Origin: Terriglobia bacterium
Lineage (GTDB): Bacteria; Acidobacteriota; Terriglobia; UBA7540
Direction of reading: 5' to 3'
Length of the DNA: 5,599 nucleotides
Assembly: GCA_030042795.1 (NCBI GenBank)
Contig: JASHYZ010000251.1
Coordinates: forward strand, 1-5,599
Positions 1-5,599 of this stretch are shown here, piece by piece. The notes under the pieces were generated by a model that did no database searches, was not told the origin of the DNA, and saw nothing but the letters and a program-made list of their open reading frames with translations. Position 1 is the stretch's first letter. Each line of letters starts with the position of its first letter. Position numbers and translations under genes: made by a program.

Positions 1-770
1 CCGCTCGCCAGAAAGTCTCTAAAATTGGTTCCCACGGGGTAAGACGAGACAAGCGAACTGTCCAGCCACGGACCCCGATAAGCCGATACTCCGAATCGGA
101 GTTCTTGCCTGATAGTGTATCCTCCTCCTGCAGTCCACTGGGGATACTGCCCTGATGCGGCGAGGCCGAGCGGATTATACGGATTGCTGTTGGTGACCTG
201 AACGCGGGCGTCGACGCGGCGCCATGAAATGTCAACTTCCGCGCCCGGCAGACCATAGAGCGTCACCGGTGTGAGCCCGTAGCTTTCCCCAAGACCGGGC
301 TTTAGGGCAAGGTAAGTGTACGGCAGCGGCTGATCGATTAACGCATTCTCGCTATCGCTGTAGTGCAACGGGAATGAACCGAACGCGGAAGCAAGCTTCC
401 CGGCGCGAAAGCTAATCGTCGTTTTTCCCCAGGTGCGCGTGTAGCCCACATACCCCTGGAGCACGTTGGTGTCGATTCCCCGATCAGCATCGTAAGCGTC
501 CTGGTAGAAGAAGGGCGTGGAGCGCACCTGAATGGCCGAGTAAACGTACCAGTGGGACCCTAGCTTCAGCAGTGGAGTCGCCAGCAGCTTGAAGCCGGCC
601 GTGAATGACGGCGCCGCGGGGTCATAGTCCTGGGCGCGGCCCGTATCCATCGCGCCGCCTGTAATCTCTAGCGGTACGACGACGCCGAATTGCGCTTCCT
701 GGGCGCGAAGATCACACGAACTTGCCGCCAGAACCAGAGCACCGGCGATGAGAAGATGTTTCAGCCTCAT
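1..770 (-). CDS. Putative outer-membrane beta-barrel (porin-like) protein, 3' end cut by window edge
   Basis: This open frame starts at ATG 770-768 and runs without a stop off the left edge, giving 256 visible residues with the C-terminus missing. The first 23 residues form a signal peptide: basic start MRLK, hydrophobic LLIAGALVLAA, and a likely signal peptidase I site after LRA (residues 21-23) before QEAQ. A Cys at residue 19 (ASSC) is only a poor lipobox. The mature part is rich in alternating aromatic and polar stretches ending in aromatic or charged residues, such as HWYVYSAIQV (73-82), VLQGYVGYTRTWG (103-115), AEVDISWRRVDARVQV (177-192) and ELRFGVSAYRGPW (223-235). These look like beta-hairpins of an outer-membrane barrel. 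GKLASAFGSFP (124-134) resembles the conserved turn of several porin families. The gene starts 5 bases after the kinase stop, with AAGGA 8 bases upstream, so it is probably cotranscribed with it. The substrate is unknown. I am confident that it is a secreted coding gene and less confident of the porin assignment. Confidence 0.75.
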   Translation of the reverse strand, partial: MRLKHLLIAGALVLAASSCDLRAQEAQFGVVVPLEITGGAMDTGRAQDYDPAAPSFTAGFKLLATPLLKLGSHWYVYSAIQVRSTPFFYQDAYDADRGIDTNVLQGYVGYTRTWGKTTISFRAGKLASAFGSFPLHYSDSENALIDQPLPYTYLALKPGLGESYGLTPVTLYGLPGAEVDISWRRVDARVQVTNSNPYNPLGLAASGQYPQWTAGGGYTIRQELRFGVSAYRGPWLDSSLVSSYPVGTNFRDFLAS

Positions 771-775
771 GGTAA

Positions 776-2608
776 CTATCCTTGGAGTACGGCGCTAAGG
801 GACACCTCTTCGGGAGGGTTTGCCGTCTGCGTAACCTCCCCGAAGCGGGCTGTGAAGTGGAAACGGCTACCGCGTCCCAAGTCACTGTCAACCCAAATAC
901 GGCCCTGCATCATCTTCACCAAACGCGATGCAACGGCCAAGCCTAAGCCCGTTCCGCCGTGCCTGCGCGTCGATGACCCATCGGCCTGAGCAAAAGCCTC
1001 AAAGATCAGCTTCTGCTTGTCCTTGGGAATCCCGATTCCGGTGTCGGACACAGTGAATTGCAACGCGCAATCCTCACGCTCGCCACGCACCGTCACAACT
1101 TCCAGCGCGACCTCACCTTGATCTGTGAACTTGATTGCATTCCCGATCAGGATCATCAAGATTTGGCGCAGACGTACGGGGTCGCCCAAGATCGGCTCGG
1201 TAACGTCCGACGCTATTTTGCTGCGGAACTCCAATCCCTTCTGGCGAGCCTGGGCGTCGGGCGCCGCCAAAGCCCCATCCAAAAAGCCAGCCAGATTGAA
1301 TTCAACCGGTTCGAGATGAACTCGGCCTGCTTCCAGGGTTGAGAAATCGAGAATGTCGTTGATGATGGTCAGAAGCGAGTCTGCCGAGTATTTGACCATG
1401 TTGAGGTACTCGGCTTGCTCCAGGGAGAGGTCGGTTTCGAGCGCCAAGCCGGTCATGCCCAGGATGCCGTTCATGGGAGTGCGGAGCTCGTGGCTGATGT
1501 TGGCCATAAACTCGCTCTTGGCCCGGCTGGCAGCCTCCGCAACCTCCTTGGCTCTGCGCAAGTCGTCCTCAACTTGACGGCGAACGCCGGCGGCGTGGTT
1601 CAGCGCCCCCGCCAGCAAATTGACCTCACGAGTGGAGGAGTCGATTGGAAACTTGCTCCACAGGGTTCCTGTTTCACCACTGTCTTCAATCTTTGCGGCC
1701 AACTCCGCAAGAGGTCTCGAAATCGAGCGCGATGCAAATGCGGCCAAGAGGAGGGAGACGAGAATTCCGCCAATTCCGGTGACGACGAAAGCTCGCCGGA
1801 GGCCGTGCGTAAACTCAGCCATGGCGTCGTCAATCGATGCCAGGCACATTAGCCGGTAGTCGGGTCCTAGAGTGGCGTGATTCATCTCAAGCACGAGGTA
1901 GTTCCGGTGATCGACGCGAATTTCACATCCGTCCTTGGCTGCGAAGCAGACCGTAGAGAGTTGACGGTCAATTTCACCGACGAGGGCTTTGGGAAAAGTC
2001 CCCGCCACGATTCCGCTTTGGTCCCCCAGCACCACGTAACCGAAACGGCCAAGCGCACTCAAGTCAAACTTCTTGCCTACCGCCAACCAACCGAGATTGT
2101 CGATGCCCAGATTGATGGGAACCGAGGTGACTTCATAGAATGTGTTACCGAAGCGAACCAGAGATGGGTCGCCTGACAACAAACGCGAGCTCACCCAATC
2201 TGTTCCGGTAAGGCCAATGCCCACGGACGCGGCTACTTGGTCGTTAGCACCGATCACCATCAGGAGATCGTCATCCAAGCCTTGAGACATCTCGCGCAAC
2301 TGGTCTTCGATGGTCCGGCGTACTTGATCCCGCAAAGCAGGTTCGGAACCCTCCCGGAGGAGTCCGATGGCAGCCTTCAAACTGGCGTCATTGCTGAGAG
2401 TTGCGAGAAGCTCAGTGCTGCGGCGGTTGTACTGCGCTGTCATCTCGTCAAGCTCACCCTGATTGCGATGCAGATTCTCCTTCAGCCCGCTCTCGATCGC
2501 GGCCTTAATGGCCGCATTCAGGGCGAAGAAACCAGCCACCAGCACTGCACACATGCAGAAAAAGGAAACGAGCAGCGTACGCGCGGAAAGTGAGAGAGGC
2601 TTTCTCAT
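776..2608 (-). CDS. Membrane-bound sensor histidine kinase with periplasmic sensor domain and HAMP
   Basis: This 610-residue two-component sensor is expected to autophosphorylate on His and pass phosphate to an aspartate of a response regulator. Transmembrane helix 1 spans about residues 11-33. A periplasmic region of about 240 residues (34-272) follows; its weak alpha/beta pattern suggests a CACHE-like fold, and it contains three Cys (221, 228, 255). Helix 2 spans 273-293. A HAMP-like linker begins at SRPLAELA (297-304), followed by a coiled-coil-like stretch (340-366). The HisKA H-box is [10 protein letters not shown] with phospho-acceptor His373. The HATPase domain has the N-box with Asn490, G1 DTGIGIP (522-528), F-box FEAFAQAD (536-543) and G2 GGTGLGL (551-557). 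No receiver domain follows. The first N-box Asn is replaced by Ile486. The frame is open upstream to 2737, but the start at 2608 is preferred: it gives a normal N-terminus, has GAGGAAG 6 bases upstream, and forms an ATGA overlap with the preceding gene. The ligand is unknown; the neighbouring copper protein suggests a copper or redox signal. Confidence 0.93.
   Translation of the reverse strand: MRKPLSLSARTLLVSFFCMCAVLVAGFFALNAAIKAAIESGLKENLHRNQGELDEMTAQYNRRSTELLATLSNDASLKAAIGLLREGSEPALRDQVRRTIEDQLREMSQGLDDDLLMVIGANDQVAASVGIGLTGTDWVSSRLLSGDPSLVRFGNTFYEVTSVPINLGIDNLGWLAVGKKFDLSALGRFGYVVLGDQSGIVAGTFPKALVGEIDRQLSTVCFAAKDGCEIRVDHRNYLVLEMNHATLGPDYRLMCLASIDDAMAEFTHGLRRAFVVTGIGGILVSLLLAAFASRSISRPLAELAAKIEDSGETGTLWSKFPIDSSTREVNLLAGALNHAAGVRRQVEDDLRRAKEVAEAASRAKSEFMANISHELRTPMNGILGMTGLALETDLSLEQAEYLNMVKYSADSLLTIINDILDFSTLEAGRVHLEPVEFNLAGFLDGALAAPDAQARQKGLEFRSKIASDVTEPILGDPVRLRQILMILIGNAIKFTDQGEVALEVVTVRGEREDCALQFTVSDTGIGIPKDKQKLIFEAFAQADGSSTRRHGGTGLGLAVASRLVKMMQGRIWVDSDLGRGSRFHFTARFGEVTQTANPPEEVSLSAVLQG
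779..783 (-). promoter_or_regulatory. Ribosome binding site of the beta-barrel gene, beside the kinase stop codon
   Basis: On the minus strand AAGGA lies 8 bases before the ATG at 770, directly upstream of the kinase TAG stop (778-776). It fixes the start of the downstream gene and makes coupled translation likely, since ribosomes terminating on the kinase stop next to the start of the barrel gene. Confidence 0.6.
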
Positions 2609-3339
2609 CGGCCACTTCCTCGGGCTGAGATGACGTCGGCCTCCTCCGCCTGAAGTGGGATGGTGAGATTTACCGTAACCGTTTCGTGGCTGCGTACGGT
2701 GATTGGACGCCGGAAGAAACCGGCGGTGCGGTGCCAAGCCACCAGTTCGTAGTCGCCGGGTGGGATATTCTGCAGCGAAAAGCTTCCCCCATCTTTCGGC
2801 TGCGTCCAGCGGTCAGTGTCGAGCACCAGGATTGCGGCGCTCATGTCGGCATGGAGGTGACAGTAGACCTGTACCACACCCGCCCGATCAAAACGCACCA
2901 TCCGAGTCTGGCCGATGGGGTAGTAGCCAAGGTCAAAGGACTTCACCTTGGAGAGCGAAAACACGTTGTGAAAAATCGGATCGTCATTCGGGAAGGAAAC
3001 CGTCGACCCCACCGGAATCACTACAACCTCCGGATCAAAGCGGCGATCCTTCTGGGTCAGAGTGACGGTAGCCGGCTTGCCGGCGGTGAGGCCTGATCCC
3101 TCTAAGTACACAACCACTCGCGAGAATTCGTTTACGGCGTTGGTTTCGCCGGGAGCGTCCGCCACCTCCGCGTGCTTGAGTGAGACACCCCGCAAGTTAT
3201 ACGCAGGCATCGTGATGCGCTTCTTCGTCAGCGCTTTGGTGATGATCACCCGCCCGGAAACGGCACCTGCGTCCGAAGCGGCTGCAGCATAGCCCTCGCC
3301 GACGAGAATCAGCAATGAGAGAAGAATCAGCCTGTTCAT
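2605..3339 (-). CDS. Secreted cupredoxin (plastocyanin-like) with carboxypeptidase-regulatory-like domain
   Basis: This 244-residue protein is probably a periplasmic electron-transfer or copper-binding protein. The signal peptide is [20 protein letters not shown] with cleavage near residues 20-21. The frame extends upstream to 3411, but that adds 24 residues ahead of a complete signal peptide, part of it read from the repeat element, so ATG 3339 is chosen despite a weak ribosome site. Residues 26-100 form a beta-rich region. Residues 101-175 form the cupredoxin fold, with a full type 1 copper set: His124 in PIFHNVF, then Cys160, His163 and Met166 in YCHLHADM. The C-x2-H-x2-M spacing is that of amicyanin-type sites. 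Residues 183-230 resemble a carboxypeptidase-regulatory-like beta-sandwich ([19 protein letters not shown]). Proteins of this make-up are often labelled 'methylamine utilization protein' in annotations, but nothing here shows methylamine metabolism. It is first in the operon and its TGA overlaps the kinase ATG. Confidence 0.88.
   Translation of the reverse strand: MNRLILLSLLILVGEGYAAAASDAGAVSGRVIITKALTKKRITMPAYNLRGVSLKHAEVADAPGETNAVNEFSRVVVYLEGSGLTAGKPATVTLTQKDRRFDPEVVVIPVGSTVSFPNDDPIFHNVFSLSKVKSFDLGYYPIGQTRMVRFDRAGVVQVYCHLHADMSAAILVLDTDRWTQPKDGGSFSLQNIPPGDYELVAWHRTAGFFRRPITVRSHETVTVNLTIPLQAEEADVISARGSGR
2615..2621 (-). promoter_or_regulatory. Strong ribosome binding site deciding the kinase start
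   Basis: GAGGAAG on the minus strand lies 6 bases before the ATG at 2608, inside the last codons of the cupredoxin gene. It supports the 2608 start over the longer frame that would begin at 2737 and overlap the upstream gene by 133 bases. Confidence 0.65.
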
Positions 3340-3355
3340 ACCTACTTGTGGTATC

Positions 3356-3368
3356 GGCTGCGTCAGCC
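3356..3368. promoter_or_regulatory. Small inverted repeat in the leader of the cupredoxin operon
   Basis: GGCTG-CGT-CAGCC is a perfect 5-bp dyad with a 3-base centre, lying 17-29 bases upstream of the cupredoxin ATG. It could be a leader hairpin or a small operator. It is short enough to be chance, and no convincing -35/-10 pair was found beside it. Confidence 0.25.
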
Positions 3369-3403
3369 ATGACTTTAGTCCTGTGTTCGGAGATGCCATC
3401 AGT

Positions 3404-3553
3404 CCTAGCAATTCGTTGAAAAACCTTGCGGAACCATGTCATTCCGAGTGAAGCGAGGAGTCTCGCTTTGAAACTAAAGGAAATACGAGATTCCTCGTCG
3501 CCTTGGGCTCCTCGGAATGACAGTTTGGACGAATTTTTCAACGAACTGCTAGG
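3404..3553. repeat. Palindromic MITE-like repeat element with terminal inverted repeats
   Basis: The outer arms are CCTAGCAATTCGTTGAAAAA (3404-3423) and, on the other strand of 3534-3553, CCTAGCAGTTCGTTGAAAAA, matching at 19 of 20 positions. Inside them lies a second, perfect pair: TGTCATTCCGAG (3437-3448) and CTCGGAATGACA (3511-3522). The palindrome then continues imperfectly (GCGAGGAGTCTCG near 3453-3465 against CGAGATTCCTCG at 3486-3497) around an A-rich centre (3466-3485). The whole unit can fold into a long hairpin on either strand. The inner motif belongs to a style of dispersed repeat common in acidobacterial and some other genomes, and the outer GTTGAAAAA ends resemble insertion-sequence termini. 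There is no room for a transposase, so any movement would need one supplied elsewhere. No clear target duplication is seen outside the arms, although both ends contain CTAG. Open frames crossing it on either strand are read-through of the repeat and not genes. Confidence 0.82.
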
Positions 3554-3627
3554 TTGCTTACCAAGGGCACGCAGGTACGTGTATTGCAGATGCCGCCCGG
3601 TTTGCGGTGCCAATCTGTAGCGACAAT

Positions 3628-3646
3628 CGGTAGGGCTTGGCTACCG
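3628..3646. promoter_or_regulatory. Candidate operator dyad upstream of the oxidase gene
   Basis: CGGTAG and CTACCG form a perfect 6-bp inverted repeat separated by 7 bases. The dyad ends 19 bases before the TATAAT hexamer and therefore sits over the expected -35 region, a usual place for a regulator to bind. A match of this size can arise by chance, and no regulator gene is in the window. Confidence 0.35.
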
Positions 3647-3665
3647 CTTTCTTCAGTTCAGCTTG

Positions 3666-3671
3666 TATAAT
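3666..3671 (+). promoter_or_regulatory. Probable -10 element of the oxidase promoter
   Basis: TATAAT matches the sigma-70-type -10 consensus exactly and lies 32 bases before the oxidase ATG, so the predicted leader is about 25 bases. At the usual 17-base spacing the -35 position reads ACCGCT, a poor match, and no TGn extension precedes the hexamer. If real, the promoter may need an activator, possibly acting through the dyad at 3628-3646. Confidence 0.45.
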
Positions 3672-3689
3672 GCGATGCTTCAGCCTCTT

Positions 3690-3693
3690 GGAG
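3690..3693 (+). promoter_or_regulatory. Ribosome binding site of the oxidase gene
   Basis: GGAG lies 10 bases before ATG 3704 but only 3 bases before an out-of-frame ATG at 3697. The spacing favours 3704, which opens the frame with the Tat-like signal and the flavoprotein. Confidence 0.5.
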
Positions 3694-3703
3694 ATCATGG
3701 CCT

Positions 3704-5047
3704 ATGGACAAGAGACAATTCTTGAAAGCCTCAGGTGGTTTCATTACCGGTACGATGTTGTCAGGCTTGGCGTCTGGTGGCCAGCAGGAATCGAAGCGCA
3801 CCAACTGGGCCGGCAACTACACCTACCGCGCCGAGCGACTGGACACTCCGAAGACCGTCGAGGAAGTTCAACAGCTTGTGAAGAGCCGCAACCGTGTGAA
3901 GGCGCTCGGGGCGCGCCATTCCTTCAACGATATTGCCGACAGTCCGGGAGATCAGATCTCGCTGAAGTATTTCGACGAGATGACGTTGGACCGGAAGGCG
4001 CGCACGGTTACCGTAGGCGCAGGTGTGACCTACGGCTTGCTGGCCCCCTACCTTGATAGCCACGGCTACGCGCTGCATAACATGGCTTCCTTGCCGCATA
4101 TTTCCGTGGCCGGCGCTTGCGCCACCGGCACACACGGCTCCGGCAACCACAATGGCAACCTGTCAACAGCTCTAACGGCAATGGAGATCGTCACCGCTTC
4201 CGGCGAAGTTGTTGTTCTCTCCAAGGAGCGAGACGGCGAGCGGTTTCACGGGATGGTGGTTGCCCTCGGCGGCCTCGGTGTCGCAACCAAGGTCACGCTG
4301 GAGGTTCAGCCGACGTATCAGATGAGGCAGGTTGTCTACGAAAGCATGTCGATGGCCCACTTGGAGCACAATCTGGATGAGATTTTCGCAAGTGGCTACA
4401 GCGTGAGTCTCTTCACTGACTGGCAGAATCATCGGGTCACGCAAGTGTGGATCAAGAGCCGAGTGGAGCCCGGGACGCACTCCGAGTCAGCTCCCGAGTT
4501 CTTCGGCGCCAAGCGGGCGACGAAGAACCTCCATCCGCTGGCCGGGCATTCGGCCGAAAACTGCACGGAACAAATGGGTGTCCCTGGTCCCTGGTACGAG
4601 CGCCTGCCGCACTTCCGCATGAACTTCACGCCCAGCAGCGGCGCCGAACTGCAAACGGAGTACCTTATTCCGCGCAATCGGGGATACGAGGCTATTCTTG
4701 CCGTTGAACAGCTCCGCGACCGCGTAACCCCGCATCTCTTCATTACCGAACTTCGTACTATTGACGCCGACGATCTGTGGATAAGTCCTGCTTACAAGCG
4801 GCCCTCGTTGGCCATTCACTTCACGTGGAAACCGGAATGGCCTGCTGTCAGGGAAATCCTCCCGGCGATCGAAGAAAAGCTGACGCCGTTCGATGCCCGG
4901 CCGCACTGGGCAAAGCTATTCACGGTGCCCCATTCACGGCTAGCGGTGCTTTACGAAAAAATGCCCGACTATTTGGCCCTGCTTCGGCAGTACGACCCGC
5001 AGGGAAAATTTCGCAACGATTATCTCAATGCCCATATCTACGGTTGA
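3704..5047 (+). CDS. aldO: Tat-exported alditol (xylitol) oxidase-like flavoprotein
   Basis: This 447-residue enzyme of the VAO/PCMH flavoprotein family is probably an alditol oxidase, which uses O2 to oxidise the terminal hydroxyl of sugar alcohols such as xylitol or sorbitol to the aldose, releasing H2O2. Residues 1-25 look like a Tat signal (KRQFLK at 3-8, then a hydrophobic GGFITGTMLSGLA) with Lys-Arg in place of Arg-Arg, so the product is likely exported folded with its FAD. The FAD-binding domain covers about 40-205, with His72 in GARHSFN matching the covalently flavinylated His of AldO and ASLPHISVAG at 128-137. The C-terminal ALO-type domain (about 230-446) contains CTEQMGVPGPW, SSGAELQTEYL, Glu349 and Arg351 in TELRT, His372 and Thr374 in IHFTW, and Lys404 in HWAKLF. 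All of these match AldO catalytic positions as I recall them, at a constant offset of 29. Beyond the leader it aligns over the full length of Streptomyces AldO (about 418 residues). L-gulonolactone or arabinonolactone oxidase is the less likely alternative. It is apparently monocistronic. Confidence 0.9.
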   Translation: MDKRQFLKASGGFITGTMLSGLASGGQQESKRTNWAGNYTYRAERLDTPKTVEEVQQLVKSRNRVKALGARHSFNDIADSPGDQISLKYFDEMTLDRKARTVTVGAGVTYGLLAPYLDSHGYALHNMASLPHISVAGACATGTHGSGNHNGNLSTALTAMEIVTASGEVVVLSKERDGERFHGMVVALGGLGVATKVTLEVQPTYQMRQVVYESMSMAHLEHNLDEIFASGYSVSLFTDWQNHRVTQVWIKSRVEPGTHSESAPEFFGAKRATKNLHPLAGHSAENCTEQMGVPGPWYERLPHFRMNFTPSSGAELQTEYLIPRNRGYEAILAVEQLRDRVTPHLFITELRTIDADDLWISPAYKRPSLAIHFTWKPEWPAVREILPAIEEKLTPFDARPHWAKLFTVPHSRLAVLYEKMPDYLALLRQYDPQGKFRNDYLNAHIYG

Positions 5048-5125
5048 GGTAAAGCTACCAAAGCGTTCTGTGAGTGCCCCCGCCGTTGAGGCGGCGCCGG
5101 ATCCAGCATATGATGAACTCGGGTG
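5048..5125. other. Short spacer between the oxidase and the DUF433 gene; no terminator seen
   Basis: The only structure is CCGCC-GTTGA-GGCGG (5080-5094), a 5-bp GC-rich stem with a 5-base loop. No T-tract follows, so it is not a convincing intrinsic terminator. Read-through from the oxidase into the small gene is possible. Confidence 0.4.
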
Positions 5126-5344
5126 ATGGCCATGGCTATGAGCTCGTCTGGTCCGCGAGGTTTCGGCAACTACCGATGGATTGTTTCGGACCCGGAGATG
5201 CTTGGCGGAAAGCTTGCCGTCCGTGGCACTCGCTTATCCGTAGCTTTTATCCTGTCCTGCCTGGCGGAAGGCATGAGCGCAGACGAGAAGGAGTTCGGCA
5301 TCGAGTCTGTGACCGCCCAGTCCCGCGGCGCACTGAGTAAATGA
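5126..5344 (+). CDS. DUF433 (COG2442) antitoxin-like small protein, C-terminus atypical
   Basis: This 72-residue protein carries the DUF433 signature YRWIVSDPEMLGGK followed by VRGTRLSVAFILSCLAEGMS. The DPE, GGK, RGTR and LAEGM elements are the conserved core of a small DNA-binding-like family, usually predicted to be the antitoxin of a PIN-like (DUF5615) toxin encoded just downstream. The core is well preserved. The tail after GMSADE (EFGIESVTAQSRGALSK) does not show the usual closing helix of the family, a stretch ending near AALAYA, and Lys replaces the usual Pro after GGK. The start is uncertain: GTG 5123 and ATGs at 5126, 5132 and 5138 are in frame, and none has a clear ribosome site. 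No toxin gene follows, because the next gene is on the opposite strand. It may be a solitary antitoxin or a decaying remnant. Confidence 0.62.
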   Translation: MAMAMSSSGPRGFGNYRWIVSDPEMLGGKLAVRGTRLSVAFILSCLAEGMSADEKEFGIESVTAQSRGALSK

Positions 5345-5388
5345 ATCGCGATTCCAGCCAGCGCTGCTGAAGCCAAGGCCCACTGATT

Positions 5389-5599
5389 CTAAACCAACAC
5401 CTCCGCGTGAATGGCCTGCAGCATTTCCGCATTGGTTGCGTACCTGAACTCCGGGTTATTCAGTGCCTGTCCCGCCTGTGACTCGGCTTCTTGCAGCCGC
5501 GTGACTTCCTCTTTGCTCACGATCGCGTTTCCCTCCGCGCAGAGCTCACGATAGACCCCATCAAGATCCTGCGGGGTCTTGTTCGGCTTGCCCTCCAGG
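5389..5599 (-). CDS. C-terminal end of an unrecognised protein, 5' end beyond window
   Basis: An open minus-strand frame enters from the right edge and ends at TAG (5391-5389), giving 69 visible C-terminal residues. The third codon positions are strongly G or C biased, which supports real coding. The peptide is hydrophilic and probably helical, rich in Glu, Gln and Ala (for example EEVTRLQEAESQAGQALNN), and has no membrane segment or motif that I recognise. It may be the tail of a larger soluble protein. It converges on the DUF433 gene with 44 bases between the two stops, and no terminator is evident there. No function is proposed. Confidence 0.55.
   Translation of the reverse strand, partial: LEGKPNKTPQDLDGVYRELCAEGNAIVSKEEVTRLQEAESQAGQALNNPEFRYATNAEMLQAIHAEVLV

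Larger units (their letters stand above)
3340..3703. other. Divergent intergenic region between the copper/kinase operon and the oxidase gene
   Basis: This 364-base gene-free stretch separates two divergently transcribed units. From left to right it holds the short leader of the cupredoxin gene with a small dyad, the 150-bp palindromic repeat, about 75 bases with no recognised feature (3554-3627), then the dyad, -10 element and ribosome site of the oxidase gene. The repeat lies between the two promoter regions and could insulate them or attenuate antisense read-through; that role is inference. Confidence 0.75.

Noticed and set aside
690..989. Plus-strand frame across the kinase/barrel junction
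   Set aside because: It is antisense to two well-supported genes, and its composition is that of a shadow frame.
2609..2737. N-terminal extension of the kinase to an upstream start at 2737
   Set aside because: It lies wholly inside the cupredoxin coding sequence, is rich in Arg, His and Pro, and the start at 2608 has a good ribosome site and an ATGA junction.
3340..3411. N-terminal extension of the cupredoxin to 3411
   Set aside because: It would put 24 residues, partly encoded by the repeat element, ahead of a complete signal peptide.
3197..3613. A 138-residue minus-strand open frame across the palindromic repeat
   Set aside because: Its middle is a translation of the dispersed repeat (SFRGAQGDEESRIS...), it overlaps the cupredoxin gene in another frame, and it has no domain.
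3426..3620. A 64-residue plus-strand open frame in the intergenic region
   Set aside because: It is again read-through of the same repeat, with no supported start and no family resemblance.
3637..4056. Plus-strand frame containing ATG 3697 and overlapping the start of the oxidase
   Set aside because: It is a frame shadow of the oxidase. Its product has no recognisable family, and the spacing of GGAG favours ATG 3704.
5080..5094. GC-rich hairpin after the oxidase as an intrinsic terminator
   Set aside because: The stem is only 5 bp and no T-rich tract follows.
1..5599. CRISPR array, tRNA or rRNA genes
   Set aside because: No regularly spaced direct repeats, tRNA-like cloverleaf or ribosomal RNA segment was seen; the only clear repeat is the palindrome at 3404-3553.

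Overview
The window looks like chromosomal DNA from a moderately GC-rich Gram-negative bacterium. Two products have signal peptides and one of them is an outer-membrane-type beta-barrel. I favour an acidobacterium, because of the style of the dispersed palindromic repeat (TGTCATTCCGAG...CTCGGAATGACA) and the secreted proteins with carboxypeptidase-regulatory-like domains. This taxonomic guess is inference only.

Positions 1-3339 hold three tightly packed genes on the minus strand, read right to left. The first is a secreted cupredoxin with a complete type 1 copper ligand set (His, Cys, His, Met) followed by a carboxypeptidase-regulatory-like domain. The second is a two-transmembrane sensor histidine kinase that overlaps the first gene by an ATGA junction. 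The third is a signal-peptide-bearing beta-barrel outer-membrane protein that starts 5 bases after the kinase stop and runs off the left edge. The spacing and the well-placed Shine-Dalgarno sites argue for one operon. I infer a module that joins a periplasmic copper or redox protein, a periplasm-facing sensor and an outer-membrane protein. No response regulator is visible.

Positions 3340-3703 are a divergent intergenic region. It holds a 150-bp palindromic, MITE-like repeat (3404-3553) and, to its right, a promoter region for the plus-strand gene with a consensus -10 TATAAT and a perfect 6-bp dyad.

Positions 3704-5047 encode a VAO-family flavoprotein very similar to alditol (xylitol) oxidase AldO. 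It retains the FAD-linking His and the active-site residues. Unlike the cytoplasmic actinobacterial enzyme, it carries a Tat-like signal peptide with Lys-Arg in place of Arg-Arg.

Positions 5048-5599 hold a short DUF433 (COG2442) antitoxin-like gene with an atypical C-terminus and no visible toxin partner. The 3' end of an unrecognised minus-strand gene then converges on it from the right edge.
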